A stretch of DNA of 64,000 nt from Giesbergeria sp. (GTDB lineage: Bacteria; Pseudomonadota; Gammaproteobacteria; Burkholderiales; Burkholderiaceae_C). The translations under genes and the position numbers were made by a program. This document shows, one piece after another, positions 51,009 through 60,714 of this stretch (position 1 is the stretch's first letter; each line of letters starts with the position of its first letter). The notes under the pieces were generated by a model. The model did not search any database, was not told the origin of the DNA, and saw only the letters and a list, made by a program, of their open reading frames with translations. Location of the stretch: positions 124,001-188,000 of the forward strand of contig NZ_JAQUCA010000003.1 of assembly GCF_028686475.1 (NCBI RefSeq), written 5' to 3'.

Positions 51009-51716
51009 TCAGGCTTGCAGTAGCGCTTTGGGTTGGGCCGTGAGGCGGTAGCCCGCACCGCGCACCGTCTCGACCATGCTGCCAGCGATGCCCAAGGCTT
51101 CGCGCAGGCGTTTGACATGCACATCCACCGTGCGCTCTTCGATGAACACATGGTCACCCCAGACCTTGTCCAGCAATTGGGAGCGGCTATGCACGCGCTC
51201 AGGGTGTTTCATTAAATAATGCAGCAGCTTGAACTCGGTTGGCCCCACCTTGACCGGCTGCTCTTGGCACGAGACCCGGTGCGTAGCGGCATCCAGCGTG
51301 AGAATGCCAATCGTCACGCTGTCTTGTAGCTGCTCGGGCGCGCGTCGGCGCAACACCGCCCGAATGCGCGCCAACAACTCTTGGGTAGAAAACGGCTTGG
51401 TGATGTAATCGTCCGCCCCGGCATCCAAACCAGCTACCTTGTCTGGCTCGTCGCCACGCGCGGTCAGTATCAAAATCGGAATCGGCTTGGTGCGGCTATC
51501 GGCACGCCATTTGCGCGCCAGTGCCAAGCCACTTTGGCCCGGCAGCATCCAATCAAGCAAAATGACATCGGGCAACACGGCATCGAGTTCGCGCTGGGCC
51601 GATTCACCATCTTCAGACCAAATCGGCGAAAAACCATTGTGGCGCAAATTGACGGCAATCAGCTCGGCAATCGCTGGCTCGTCCTCCACAATCAGCACAC
51701 GGGGAAGTTGTTTCAT
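51009..51716 (-). CDS. phoB: Phosphate response regulator PhoB
   Basis: PhoB is the OmpR-type response regulator that binds Pho boxes. The 235 residues have a receiver domain (about 1-120) with acidic pocket VEDEPA, phospho-acceptor Asp in VILLDWMLPGQSG and the lysine in KPFSTQELLAR. A winged-helix domain follows (about 130-228), with SQLLDKVWGDHVFIEERTVDVHVKRL. It lies 21 bases after phoU and 66 bases before phoR on the minus strand. Confidence 0.97.
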   Translation of the reverse strand: MKQLPRVLIVEDEPAIAELIAVNLRHNGFSPIWSEDGESAQRELDAVLPDVILLDWMLPGQSGLALARKWRADSRTKPIPILILTARGDEPDKVAGLDAGADDYITKPFSTQELLARIRAVLRRRAPEQLQDSVTIGILTLDAATHRVSCQEQPVKVGPTEFKLLHYLMKHPERVHSRSQLLDKVWGDHVFIEERTVDVHVKRLREALGIAGSMVETVRGAGYRLTAQPKALLQA

Positions 51717-51737
51717 CTTGGTGCCTGGTCTGAAGTG

Positions 51738-52445
51738 TTAGCGCAGCACGCTGGATTCAATCTCTTCCAGCGAGGTATGGCGCACATCCATTCCTTTGAC
51801 CAAATAAATCACCAATTCGGCCATGTTTTTGGAGTGGTCACCGATGCGCTCAATCGCCTTGGCCAAAAACAGTAAATCGAGGCTAGAAGAAATGGTGCGC
51901 GCATCTTCCATCATGTAGGTAATGAGTTTGCGGACAAAACCGTCAAACTCTTGGTCTATCAGGTCATCCTCTTTCAGAATATCCACTGCGGCTTTGGTAT
52001 CGAGGCGGGCAAAGGCATCCAAGGCTTTACGCAATTGGGCCGATGCCATATCAGCGGCCACGCGCAAATCCATGGTAGGCAAAGTACGTGGCACACCACC
52101 ACGTTGCACAATAGATTTCACCATGCGCGCCATGCGACTGGCCTCATCGCCCATGCGTTCTAAATTGGCCGTGGCTTTAGAAACCGCCATCAGCAGGCGT
52201 AAATCGCGTGCTGTGGGCTGACGGCGGGCAATAATGGAGGCCAATTCGTGGTCAATTTCGACCTCCATATGATTGACTTTGGCTTCTAAGGTTTCAACCT
52301 GCTCTACCGCCTCTAGGTTGAAATTGGCAAAAGCCTCAATCGCTTGGCGAATTTGTGACTCGACCAAGCCGCCCAATTCCATGACGCGGGCCGAGACGCT
52401 GTTCAGTTCGCTATCGAACTGGGATGAAAGGTGTTTTTCGCTCAT
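51738..52445 (-). CDS. phoU: Phosphate transport regulator PhoU
   Basis: PhoU is a cytoplasmic three-helix-repeat protein that links PstB to PhoR and represses the Pho regulon when phosphate is ample. The 235 residues show both PhoU repeats (each with an E-x-x-x-D metal motif such as LERMGDEASRMA and IERIGDHSKNMAE). It lies 15 bases after pstB in the pst operon. No unusual features. Confidence 0.97.
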   Translation of the reverse strand: MSEKHLSSQFDSELNSVSARVMELGGLVESQIRQAIEAFANFNLEAVEQVETLEAKVNHMEVEIDHELASIIARRQPTARDLRLLMAVSKATANLERMGDEASRMARMVKSIVQRGGVPRTLPTMDLRVAADMASAQLRKALDAFARLDTKAAVDILKEDDLIDQEFDGFVRKLITYMMEDARTISSSLDLLFLAKAIERIGDHSKNMAELVIYLVKGMDVRHTSLEEIESSVLR

Positions 52446-52460
52446 TGTGCGACTCCTTGC

Positions 52461-53252
52461 TTAGCCGAAGCGGCCCGTGATGTAATCTTCTGTTTCTTTG
52501 CGCTGGGGCTTGAAGAACATGCGTTCGGTTTCGCCAAATTCAATCAAATCACCCAAATACATATAGGCGGTGTAATCGCTGCAACGCGCGGCTTGCTGCA
52601 TGTTGTGTGTCACAATCACCACGGTGTAATCGCTTTTCAATTCGGCAATTAACTCTTCGACCTTGGCGGTAGAAATCGGGTCTAACGCCGAGCAAGGCTC
52701 ATCGAGCAGCAAAATTTCGGGCTTGATGGCAATGCCGCGCGCAATGCACAGGCGCTGCTGCTGGCCACCCGATAGGCTAGAGCCATTTTGGTGCAGCTTG
52801 TCTTTGACTTCGTTCCAGAGGGCCGCCTTGTTCAAAGCCCACTCGACACGGTCTTCCATTTCGCTGGCATTGAGGCTTTCAAACAGTTTGACCCCAAAAG
52901 CGATATTGTCAAAGATGGACATAGGGAACGGTGTTGGCTTTTGGAACACCATGCCCACCTTGGCACGAATCAATGCTACGTCTTGTTTGCTGGTAAGTAA
53001 GTTTTCGCCATCCAACAAAATTTGGCCTTCAGCGCGCTGCTCGGGGTACAACTCGAACATGCGGTTAAAGGTGCGTAGCAGGGTAGATTTACCACAACCC
53101 GAGGGGCCAATAAAAGCCGTTACCTTGTTGGCCGGAATATCCAAGTTAATATTTTTTAGCGCATGGAATTTGCCATAATAAAAATTTAAATCACGCACCG
53201 TGAGCTTGGCATCGGTGCTTGCCACGGGGGCAACGTGGGCAGAAGAAGTCAT
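52461..53252 (-). CDS. pstB: Phosphate ABC transporter ATPase PstB
   Basis: PstB powers high-affinity phosphate uptake. The 263 residues contain Walker [13 protein letters not shown] near residue 51, the ABC signature [14 protein letters not shown], Walker [15 protein letters not shown] and the H-loop [10 protein letters not shown]. It follows pstA by 15 bases and precedes phoU by 15 bases. All of the expected residues are present. Confidence 0.98.
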   Translation of the reverse strand: MTSSAHVAPVASTDAKLTVRDLNFYYGKFHALKNINLDIPANKVTAFIGPSGCGKSTLLRTFNRMFELYPEQRAEGQILLDGENLLTSKQDVALIRAKVGMVFQKPTPFPMSIFDNIAFGVKLFESLNASEMEDRVEWALNKAALWNEVKDKLHQNGSSLSGGQQQRLCIARGIAIKPEILLLDEPCSALDPISTAKVEELIAELKSDYTVVIVTHNMQQAARCSDYTAYMYLGDLIEFGETERMFFKPQRKETEDYITGRFG

Positions 53253-53267
53253 GCAACAATCCTTGTC

Positions 53268-54149
53268 TTATTTTTGGCGCGTTAGCACGCGCGCCAGAAT
53301 ATTGAGTCCGAGTACCGCCAGCGTAATCAGGAACACACCGGCCCAAGCCAGATGTTGCCAATTTTCGTAGGGACTCATGGCAAATTTGAAGATGGTGACC
53401 GGCAGGCTGGCCATCGGTTTGGAGAGGTCAGAATTCCAGAATTGGTTATTCAGCGCAGTAAACAGCAGCGGAGCGGTTTCGCCAGCAATCCGGGCCACCC
53501 CCAGCAACACGCCCGTAATCACGCCAGCACGGGCGGCGCGCAGCGTCACCATCGTGATAACTTTCCATTTGGGCGTACCCAAAGCATAGGCGGCTTCACG
53601 CAGGCCAGCGGGCACCAACAACAGCATATTTTCTGTCGTGCGAATCACCACCGGAATCACAATCAGCGCCAAAGCCAGCACGCCAGCGTAGCCCGAGAAG
53701 CTCTTGAAGCGCGCCACCACCACCGCATAAACAAACAAACCAATCACAATACTCGGGGCAGAGAGCAAAATATCGTTCACGAAGCGGGTGGACGAAGCCA
53801 ACCAACCGCGTGGATTATATTCGGCCAAGTAAATACCTGCCAAAATACCAATCGGTGTACCGATAAAGGTAGAAAGTGCCACCATAATGAAGGAGCCATA
53901 AATGGCGTTGGCAATACCCCCTTCATCGTTGGGCGGCGGAGTCATTTCGGTAAACAGGGCAATGCTCAGGCCGCCCACCCCCAAACGGATGGTTTCCCAC
54001 AAAATCCAAATCAACCAAAATAGGCCAAAAGCCATCGCCCCCAGCGATAAAGTAAGGGCAATTTGATTAACGCGCTTACGGCTGTTGTAGCGCGCTTGGC
54101 GTGCTTGGGTTTGCGCTGCACTATGGCTTGAAGCAGGTACTGCGCTCAT
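53268..54149 (-). CDS. pstA: Phosphate ABC transporter permease PstA
   Basis: PstA is one of the two membrane subunits of the Pst transporter. The 293 residues have six hydrophobic segments and the EAA loop facing PstB ([20 protein letters not shown]). It ends [10 protein letters not shown]. Its ATG overlaps the pstC stop in an ATGA junction (54146-54149), so the two permeases are translationally coupled. Confidence 0.97.
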   Translation of the reverse strand: MSAVPASSHSAAQTQARQARYNSRKRVNQIALTLSLGAMAFGLFWLIWILWETIRLGVGGLSIALFTEMTPPPNDEGGIANAIYGSFIMVALSTFIGTPIGILAGIYLAEYNPRGWLASSTRFVNDILLSAPSIVIGLFVYAVVVARFKSFSGYAGVLALALIVIPVVIRTTENMLLLVPAGLREAAYALGTPKWKVITMVTLRAARAGVITGVLLGVARIAGETAPLLFTALNNQFWNSDLSKPMASLPVTIFKFAMSPYENWQHLAWAGVFLITLAVLGLNILARVLTRQK

Positions 54150-55174
54150 GTGCGGGTTCCTTCGTTCTTTTGCAAGCTGGCCAGCAGCACTTTAGACAAG
54201 GCCAATACCACAAAGGTAATAAAAAACAGCACCAGACCCAAGTAAATCAAGGAGGCTTGGTGCAGCCCTTCACCGGCTTCGGCAAACTCATTCGCCAAGG
54301 CCGAGGTAATGCTGTTGGCCGCTTCAAACATCGACAAAGAATCCAGCTGGTTCATGTTACCAATCACAAAGGTAACGGCCATTGTCTCGCCCAAAGCGCG
54401 GCCCAAACCCAACATAATGCCGCCCAAAACACCTGTTTTGGTAAACGGCAATACCACTTTCCAGACCACTTCCCAAGTGGTAGAACCCAAGCCATAGGCT
54501 GATTCTTTTAGCAGCGGTGGTGTGACTTCAAACACATCGCGCATCACGGCGGCGATAAAGGGAATCACCATGATGGCCAAAATAATGCCAGCGGACAAAA
54601 TACCAATACCTACCGGCGGGCCAGACACCAAAGCGCCCAAATAGGGTACGCCGCTAAACCAGTTTTGCAGCGGCTGTTGCACATAGGTGGACAAAATAGG
54701 GCCAAACACCATCAGGCCCCACATGCCATACACGATGGAGGGCACAGCAGCCAATAACTCGATGGCTGTACCCAGTGGGCGCTTGAGCCACGCGGGTGAG
54801 AGTTCGGTTAAAAACAGTGCGATACCAAAACTGACGGGCACGGCAATCAGCAAAGCGATGATAGAAGTGGCGATGGTGCCATAAATCATCACCAAACCGC
54901 CGTACTCATCTTGCACGGGGTCCCAAACGGAACTGGTTAAAAAGCCCAGCCCGTATTTAGAAATAGAGGGCCAAGCCCCTGCCACCAGCGAGGCCATGAT
55001 GCCCAACAACAGCAGCAGCGTCAGGATGGCGGCCCCACGGGCCAGCCAGCCAAATATACGGTCGGCCAACATGCCAGACATCATCATCGGCTTGCGGGGA
55101 GGAATAGGCTTGGGTTGCACGTGGGGTTCTGTTTGAACCGACATGCTCCCGCTGACGGGCATCGTTGTGGACAC
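54146..55174 (-). CDS. pstC: Phosphate ABC transporter permease PstC
   Basis: PstC pairs with PstA in the membrane. A Pro-rich head (about 1-35) is followed by TM1 and the usual permease fold, with the EAA loop [21 protein letters not shown]. The start is uncertain: a GTG at 55174 has an AAGG nine bases before, an ATG at 55162 has no ribosome binding site, and an ATG at 55144 has GGGAG too close. I choose 55174 (342 residues). A strong hairpin lies between pstS and pstC. Confidence 0.94.
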   Translation of the reverse strand: MSTTMPVSGSMSVQTEPHVQPKPIPPRKPMMMSGMLADRIFGWLARGAAILTLLLLLGIMASLVAGAWPSISKYGLGFLTSSVWDPVQDEYGGLVMIYGTIATSIIALLIAVPVSFGIALFLTELSPAWLKRPLGTAIELLAAVPSIVYGMWGLMVFGPILSTYVQQPLQNWFSGVPYLGALVSGPPVGIGILSAGIILAIMVIPFIAAVMRDVFEVTPPLLKESAYGLGSTTWEVVWKVVLPFTKTGVLGGIMLGLGRALGETMAVTFVIGNMNQLDSLSMFEAANSITSALANEFAEAGEGLHQASLIYLGLVLFFITFVVLALSKVLLASLQKNEGTRT

Positions 55175-55212
55175 GTTGAGTAGCCTTGAGGAGAAATAAA
55201 AATGCAAGCACC

Positions 55213-55251
55213 GGCGGCACTGCTGGAGCTAGGTGCGCCAACAGTGCCGCC
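55213..55251 (-). promoter_or_regulatory. Ten-pair stem-loop between pstS and pstC
   Basis: GGCGGCACTG (55213-55222) and CAGTGCCGCC (55242-55251) are perfect complements around a 19-base loop. On the coding strand TTTTTATTT begins about eight bases after the stem, so it may act as a partial terminator or as an mRNA stabiliser that gives more PstS than permease, as found in other pst operons. Confidence 0.75.
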
Positions 55252-55259
55252 AGCTACCA

Positions 55260-56303
55260 TCACTTGTAGGCGATAGCCTTGCCCGAATCGTCTTTGATGT
55301 TGTCGGCCCAAGACTTGGCCACCATGTCTTTCACCACGTTGGGCAGAGGCACATAGTCCAAATCGGCAGCAATCTTGTCGCCGTTTTTGTAGGCCCAGTC
55401 AAAGAACTTGAGCGAAGTGGCTGCATCGACCGCCTTATCGGGGGTCTTGTGCATCAAGATGAAGGTGGGGTTGGTGATGGGCCAAGTGGCTGCACCGGGT
55501 TGGTTGGTCAAAATCAGATAGAAGCTCTTGGGCCAGACAGCGCCAGCGGCAGCAGCTTTGAAGGCATCGTCTTCGGGGGCGACAAACTGGCCTGCTGCGT
55601 TTTGCATCAGGGCATAGTTCATCTTGTTTTGCTTGACGTAGGCGTATTCAACATAGCCAATCGAGTTGGGCAGGCGGCCGACAAAAGCGGCTACGCCTTC
55701 GTTGCCCTTGCCACCCGCACCGGTGGGCCAGTTGACGGCGGTACCTTCGCCGACCTTGGTTTTCCACTCGGTATTTACCTTAGACAGGTAATTGGTGAAA
55801 ATAAAGGTGGTGCCAGAACCATCAGCGCGGCGCACCGGCGAGATGGTGGCATCGGGCAGGGCCAAACCAGTGTTGATGGCTTGGATGGCCGGGTCATTCC
55901 ACTTGGTGATTTTGCCCAAATAGATGTCGCCCAGCACTTGGCCGTTGAGCTTGAGTTGTCCGGGGGCAATACCCTTGACGTTAATCACCGGCACCACGCC
56001 ACCAATCACCATTGGGAATTGGGTCAGGCCCTTCTTTTCCAGGTCTTCTTCCTTCAAAGGCATGTCCGAGGCACCAAAGGCCACGGTTTTGGCCTCAATT
56101 TGGCGCAAACCCGCACCCGAGCCTACCGATTGGTAGTTGATTTTGATGCCGGTGGCTTTGTTGTAATCGGCTGCCCATTTGGCATACAGCGGTGCCGGGA
56201 AGGTGGCACCAGCGCCCGTGACTTCTTGTTGCGCCATTGCAGCAGAGAATGCTCCAGCACCGATAACACCAGCGACCAGCACGCGAATCATGGACAGTTT
56301 CAT
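55260..56303 (-). CDS. pstS: Periplasmic phosphate-binding protein PstS
   Basis: PstS captures phosphate in the periplasm for PstCAB. The 347 residues start with a signal peptide (cleavage near SAAMA|QQE, about residue 24). Phosphate-binding motifs include EVTGAGATFPAPLYAKW, then GVGSGAGLRQIEAKTVAFGASD-like text near residue 63 (SVGSGAGLRQIEAKTV), and RRADGSGTTFIFTNYLS. It is the first gene of the operon, with two Pho-box-like repeats upstream. Confidence 0.97.
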   Translation of the reverse strand: MKLSMIRVLVAGVIGAGAFSAAMAQQEVTGAGATFPAPLYAKWAADYNKATGIKINYQSVGSGAGLRQIEAKTVAFGASDMPLKEEDLEKKGLTQFPMVIGGVVPVINVKGIAPGQLKLNGQVLGDIYLGKITKWNDPAIQAINTGLALPDATISPVRRADGSGTTFIFTNYLSKVNTEWKTKVGEGTAVNWPTGAGGKGNEGVAAFVGRLPNSIGYVEYAYVKQNKMNYALMQNAAGQFVAPEDDAFKAAAAGAVWPKSFYLILTNQPGAATWPITNPTFILMHKTPDKAVDAATSLKFFDWAYKNGDKIAADLDYVPLPNVVKDMVAKSWADNIKDDSGKAIAYK

Positions 56304-56358
56304 GGGAAAAACCTCTCAGGTTAGAAAGTACAGTTGCTGGTGACTCTAAAAGCCGTTT

Positions 56359-56376
56359 GTGACAACGTTGTGACAT
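56359..56376 (-). promoter_or_regulatory. Pho box for pstS (proximal)
   Basis: Read on the minus strand the site is ATGTCACAACGTTGTCAC: two seven-base repeats separated by four bases, an 11-bp period, as PhoB requires. It lies 56 bases before the pstS start. A -10-like TTTTAG follows at the expected distance. Confidence 0.75.
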
Positions 56377-56435
56377 GCTTCACACTCGGAGTTTTTTGTT
56401 CTTCTTCGTAGAAATCGCTTTTTCTCTCGCCCCTG

Positions 56436-56453
56436 CCAGCAGATATATGACAG
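56436..56453 (-). promoter_or_regulatory. Second Pho-box-like site upstream of pstS
   Basis: On the minus strand it reads CTGTCATATATCTGCTGG. The first half and the AT spacer match the E. coli consensus exactly; the second half is degenerate. It is adjacent to the ppx-facing site and may serve both promoters. Confidence 0.6.
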
Positions 56454-56455
56454 CT

Positions 56456-56473
56456 TCGTCATGGTAATGTCAT
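56456..56473 (+). promoter_or_regulatory. Pho box for ppx
   Basis: On the plus strand it reads TCGTCATGGTAATGTCAT, two GTCAT cores exactly 11 bases apart (56458 and 56469). It lies 44 bases before the ppx ATG with a CATAGT -10 candidate just downstream. This suggests that ppx is under PhoB control. Confidence 0.65.
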
Positions 56474-56517
56474 GATTGCTGCATAGTCTTGAGGCATTGG
56501 CCCACCTGCACCACTCC

Positions 56518-58002
56518 ATGCACAATGCAACATTGCTCGCCGCTGTCGATCTTGGGTCGAACAGCTTTCGTCTGGAAATTGGCCGCTTCGAGCACGGCCA
56601 CATCCAGCGCGTTGAATACCTCAAAGAGACCGTGCGCCAAGGCAACGGGCTGGACGATGACCGCAACCTGACCCCTGGGGCCATGCAGCGCGGCTGGGAT
56701 TGTTTGGCGCGTTTTGCCGAGCGGCTGGCCGATTTTCCGCGCGCCCAAGTGCGCGCCGTGGCCACGCAAACCCTGCGCGATGCCCGCAACCGCGAAGTCT
56801 TCTTGCAACGGGCTATCCAAATTTTGGGCCACCCGATTGAAGTGATTTCGGGGCCAGAAGAAGCGCGTTTGATTTACCAAGGGGTGGCGCGCATGTTGCC
56901 GCAGTCGGACGAGCGCCGTTTGGTGGTAGATATTGGCGGACGCTCCACCGAGCTGATTTTGGGCCAAGGCTTTAACGCCCAGGCCGTGGCATCGTTTCGT
57001 GTGGGGAGCGTGGCGTGGTCTAGCCGCTATTTTGAGAATGGGCAATTTACCCCCCAAGCCTTTCACAGCGCAGAAATTGCCGCCAAGGCGGTATTAGACG
57101 AAGCCTTGGTGTCTTACCATCCCAGCACGTGGGAGGTGGCCTATGGCTCCTCGGGCACGGTGGGGGCGGTGGGCGATATTTTGTTGGCGGCTGGCTTTGC
57201 ACCTGCGGGCACCATCAGCCGCGAAGGGCTAGATTGGCTGCAAGAGCGCTTGCTACGCGCCCAAAGTGCCGACCGTATCCGTTTGGATGGTCTCAAAGAC
57301 GAACGCCGCGCCGTGATTGGTGGTGGCCTGAGTGTGTTGCGCGCCCTGTTCGATTTGTTGGGCATTGAGCAAATGCAGGTGGCCCAAGGCGCTTTGCGCC
57401 AAGGCGCACTGTACGACCTGATTGACCGCGAGCAACCCGAAACCGACCTGCGAAGCTCCACCGTGCGCGCCCTGATGGAGCGTTTTGCTGTCGATATGGC
57501 CCAAGCCGAACGGGTGGAGCGGGTCGCTTGTGGCCTGTTTACCCAAGCCGCCCCCCAAGCCAATCCGCACGCGCTACGCAAACTGGCGTGGGCGGCACGC
57601 CTGCACGAGATTGGCTGCCGTATCTCGCACAGCTATTCGCACCGGCATGGGGCCTACATTTTGGACAACACCGATGTGGCCGGTTTTTCGCAACCCGAGT
57701 TGCACCGCTTGGGCCTGCTGGTGTTGGGCCACCGGGGCAAGGTACACAAGCTAGAAACCGATTTGGAAGATGCCACTTTTGCCCTGCAACTGCTGTGCTT
57801 GCGCTTGGCCGTGGCTTTGTGCCATGCCCGGCGTGACCCTGAAGTAGAGGGCTTACAACTGGAGGTGCAAGGCAGCAGTTTTGCCTTGCAAACCCCGCCC
57901 GGCTGGGCCGACCGCTATCCGCAATCGACCCACCTACTACGCGAAGAAGTGCAAACCTGGCTCAAAACCCCGTGGATGCTGCTGCTGGACGCGCAGCCCT
58001 GA
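56518..58002 (+). CDS. ppx: Exopolyphosphatase Ppx/GppA
   Basis: Ppx removes terminal phosphate from polyphosphate; GppA relatives also cleave pppGpp. The 494 residues begin with the actin-like fold motif LAAVDLGSNSFRLEIG and a second phosphate motif VVDIGGRSTELILGQG near residue 140. An HD-like C-terminal region is present (ARLHEIGCRISHSYSHRHGAYIL). The ATG at 56518 is preferred; the TTG at 56476 lies beside the Pho box. It is divergent from pstS and converges with sixA. Confidence 0.95.
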   Translation: MHNATLLAAVDLGSNSFRLEIGRFEHGHIQRVEYLKETVRQGNGLDDDRNLTPGAMQRGWDCLARFAERLADFPRAQVRAVATQTLRDARNREVFLQRAIQILGHPIEVISGPEEARLIYQGVARMLPQSDERRLVVDIGGRSTELILGQGFNAQAVASFRVGSVAWSSRYFENGQFTPQAFHSAEIAAKAVLDEALVSYHPSTWEVAYGSSGTVGAVGDILLAAGFAPAGTISREGLDWLQERLLRAQSADRIRLDGLKDERRAVIGGGLSVLRALFDLLGIEQMQVAQGALRQGALYDLIDREQPETDLRSSTVRALMERFAVDMAQAERVERVACGLFTQAAPQANPHALRKLAWAARLHEIGCRISHSYSHRHGAYILDNTDVAGFSQPELHRLGLLVLGHRGKVHKLETDLEDATFALQLLCLRLAVALCHARRDPEVEGLQLEVQGSSFALQTPPGWADRYPQSTHLLREEVQTWLKTPWMLLLDAQP

Positions 58003-58032
58003 CACCCGCAACGCCCCCAAGTGAGGGCAAGG

Positions 58033-58494
58033 TTAGAGTAACTCGGGCGATTGCACCGTCACCAGCACGGTTTCAGTTTGCTCTAGTTTTTGCCGTTGGT
58101 GCAGCCACCACACTGCCCCCTTGCGAATCGAGCATTCGCCAGTCTGTATGCCCAGCAACTGGGCCGCTACCTGCCCCAGCATGGGCTGGTGGCCCACCAC
58201 CAGCACGGCCCCTTTGGCATCGGGCCAGCGGGCCAGCTCTAACAACTCGTGCGGCGAGCCATCGGGCAGCAGCTCGGCGCGCAGCTTGTATTTGCGCTCT
58301 AGGGCGCGCACGGTTTGCTCGGTACGCATGGCGGGGCTGGCCAACACACGCAAGTTGTCGGGCAGGTGCTTACGCAGCCATGCGCCCATGCGCGCAGCTT
58401 GCTTTTGGCCGCGTGGGGTTAAAACACGCTGCAAGTCGTCTTGCCCATCCACCAAGTCGTAGGCTTCGGCATGGCGCCACAAAATTAAGTCCAT
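58033..58494 (-). CDS. sixA: Phosphohistidine phosphatase SixA
   Basis: SixA removes phosphate from histidine phosphotransfer proteins, including in E. coli the nitrogen phosphotransferase system. The 153-residue protein is a histidine phosphatase: the RHG-type motif is LWRHAEAY at residues 5-12, a second conserved Arg is in SPAMRTEQT, and the second catalytic His is in VVGHQPML. It lies 16 bases after ppk1 in the same direction, so it is probably co-transcribed with it. The placing between ppx and ppk1 links it to phosphate metabolism. Confidence 0.93.
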   Translation of the reverse strand: MDLILWRHAEAYDLVDGQDDLQRVLTPRGQKQAARMGAWLRKHLPDNLRVLASPAMRTEQTVRALERKYKLRAELLPDGSPHELLELARWPDAKGAVLVVGHQPMLGQVAAQLLGIQTGECSIRKGAVWWLHQRQKLEQTETVLVTVQSPELL

Positions 58495-58510
58495 TGGGGT
58501 CTCCGGTTGA

Positions 58511-60649
58511 TTACGCTTTGGCGGGCAGTGGATGCGCTAAAGCGTAGCGCTGCATCAGGGCTTCTTGCGCGCCGGTGTTGCTGCTGCCCTCATCATGGCG
58601 CACATCGCGGTACACGCCATCGGGTTGCAAAATCCAGACATCGCGGTCATCGCACAGATAGGCTACCAGACACTCGTCCAAAATACGCTGGCGCAGTTTG
58701 GCATCGGTAACTGGCCAAGCCACTTCTACCCGGCGCACCATGTTGCGGCTCATCCAATCAGCGCTGGAGAGGTACAAATCTTCTTGCTCGCCGGTGCGGA
58801 AGTAAAACACCCGGCTATGCTCTAAGAAACGGCCAATGATGGAGCGCACGCGGATATTGTCGCTCACACCCGGCACTTGGGCGGGCAAGATGCAGGCCCC
58901 GCGAATAATCAGGTCAATTTTGGCTCCACGCTGCCCGGCCAATAGCAGCGCACGCACCAAGGCTTCATCGGTCAGGGAGTTCATTTTGGCCACGATACGC
59001 GCATCTTTGCCTTCGGCAGCGGCCAGCCCGACCTGCTCAATTTTTTCCATCATGCCCCGGTGCAGGTGGAACGGTGCCACCAACAAACGGCGCATCGGCG
59101 GCAGCCGGTTTTGGCTGGCCAGATGGTTGAACACGTTGTCCATGTCCACCGTGGTGTCTTCGTCGGCGGTCAGGTAGCTTAAATCGGTGTAGAGCCTTGC
59201 GGTGCGTGGGTTGTAGTTGCCGGTGGACAGATGCCCGTAGCGGCGCAGATGGCGGCCTTCGCGGCGCGTAATCAGCAGCAGCTTGGCATGGGTTTTCAAG
59301 CCCACCACGCCATACACCACCTGTGCGCCGACCGACTCTAACGCTTCGGCCCAGTTGATGTTGGCTTCTTCATCAAAACGGGCTTTGAGTTCGACCACTG
59401 CCAGCACTTCTTTACCCCGACGTACCGCTTCGCGCAGTAAATCCAGCATTTGCGGGTCAGAACCGGTGCGGTAGATGGTTTGCTTAATCGCCAATACCTG
59501 CGGGTCATTCACGGCCTCGCGCAGAAAAGCCAGCACGCCATCAAAGCTTTCAAACGGCTGGTGAATCAGGATGTCACCCTTGGTGCGTAGCTGCGTCAGG
59601 ATAGATGCACCTTGCGGCATTTGGTGTGGCCAGCAGGGTACCGAGCGCGCAAAGACCAAATCGGGTCTATCGGCCAAGTCAATCAACTGGGCCAAACGCA
59701 CCAAATTGACCGGGCCATGCACCCGGTAAAGCGCCTCGGTAGGCAGGTTAAATTGGGCCAGTAAAAAATCAGCCAAAAAGTCGGAGCAACCCGCAGACAC
59801 CTCTAAGCGCACCGCCTCGCCATAATGGCGCAGTTGCAAGCCTTGGCGCAGCGCGGTGCGTAGGTTGCGCGCGTCTTCCTCATCCACGGCCAAATCCGAG
59901 TGGCGCGTGACGCGGAATTGCGAAAAAGCCGTGACTTCGCGCTCGGGGAACAAATCGACCAAATGCGCGCGCACCACGCTCGATAAACTGACGCATTGCA
60001 CGCCCTTGGCCACACTGGCAGGCATACGAATCAGGCGCGGCAGCACGCGCGGAATTTTGACAATCGCGATTTCATTCTCGCGGCCAAAGGCATCACCCCC
60101 TTTGAGGCGCACAATAAAGTTGAGCGATTTGTTGGCCACCTGCGGAAAGGGGTGCGCGGGGTCTAGGCCAATCGGAATCAGCAGCGGGCGCACCTCGCGC
60201 TGAAAATACTCTTGCACCCATTGGCGCTGGGCGGCGTTGCGCTCGCCATGCGGAATCACCCGGATACCCTGGGCCACCAATGCAGGCACCAACTCGTTGT
60301 TGTAGAGGGAGTATTGGCGCTCGACCAAATGGTGAACTTGGGCGGCCAAAGTTTCAAACGAGGCTTGGGTATAAACCCCTTTGGTCTCACCACTGCGTGC
60401 TGCAGTTAAATGCGGCGCGGCACGTACCTCAAAAAATTCGTCTAAATTAGAAGAAACAATGGTGAGATAACGCACCCGTTCTAGCAGTGGTACATCGGGG
60501 CGCACGGCCCAATCGAATACGCGCTCGTTAAAGGCCATGATGCTGTGGTCACGGTCTAGCAGCGTAGCAGGGGGGGTGCGGTGGGAGGCAACAACAGGGC
60601 CAGCAAGAGGCTGCACGGCTGTGGTGCGCTCCGCAGAAAGAGATGGCAT
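58511..60649 (-). CDS. ppk1: Polyphosphate kinase 1
   Basis: Ppk1 polymerises the gamma-phosphate of ATP into polyphosphate. The chosen 712-residue protein is near the usual 690. It has the N-terminal domain start LLDRDHSIMAFNERVFDWA, the catalytic histidine in GLKTHAKLLLI, HLSTGNYNPRTARLYTD, and the C-terminal RNMVRRVEVAWPV. The start is uncertain: an ATG at 60709 would lie inside the Pho-box-like site, so I prefer 60649 (MPSLSAERTTAV); the frame is open to 60769. SixA follows. Confidence 0.95.
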   Translation of the reverse strand: MPSLSAERTTAVQPLAGPVVASHRTPPATLLDRDHSIMAFNERVFDWAVRPDVPLLERVRYLTIVSSNLDEFFEVRAAPHLTAARSGETKGVYTQASFETLAAQVHHLVERQYSLYNNELVPALVAQGIRVIPHGERNAAQRQWVQEYFQREVRPLLIPIGLDPAHPFPQVANKSLNFIVRLKGGDAFGRENEIAIVKIPRVLPRLIRMPASVAKGVQCVSLSSVVRAHLVDLFPEREVTAFSQFRVTRHSDLAVDEEDARNLRTALRQGLQLRHYGEAVRLEVSAGCSDFLADFLLAQFNLPTEALYRVHGPVNLVRLAQLIDLADRPDLVFARSVPCWPHQMPQGASILTQLRTKGDILIHQPFESFDGVLAFLREAVNDPQVLAIKQTIYRTGSDPQMLDLLREAVRRGKEVLAVVELKARFDEEANINWAEALESVGAQVVYGVVGLKTHAKLLLITRREGRHLRRYGHLSTGNYNPRTARLYTDLSYLTADEDTTVDMDNVFNHLASQNRLPPMRRLLVAPFHLHRGMMEKIEQVGLAAAEGKDARIVAKMNSLTDEALVRALLLAGQRGAKIDLIIRGACILPAQVPGVSDNIRVRSIIGRFLEHSRVFYFRTGEQEDLYLSSADWMSRNMVRRVEVAWPVTDAKLRQRILDECLVAYLCDDRDVWILQPDGVYRDVRHDEGSSNTGAQEALMQRYALAHPLPAKA

Positions 60650-60696
60650 GGGACTGGAGGGGTTCAAAGCTGATTGTGACAGTATTGGCTTAGGAT

Positions 60697-60714
60697 GTGT
60701 CAATTTCATGACGA
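60697..60714 (-). promoter_or_regulatory. Pho-box-like site upstream of ppk1
   Basis: On the minus strand it reads TCGTCATGAAATTGACAC, a seven-four-seven arrangement with the 11-bp period. It agrees with the consensus less well than the pstS site. It is about 50 bases before the preferred ppk1 start. Confidence 0.5.

Noticed and set aside
55233-56324. Plus-strand open frame of 363 residues opposite pstS
   Set aside because: pstS on the minus strand has a signal peptide and full family motifs; this frame has none.
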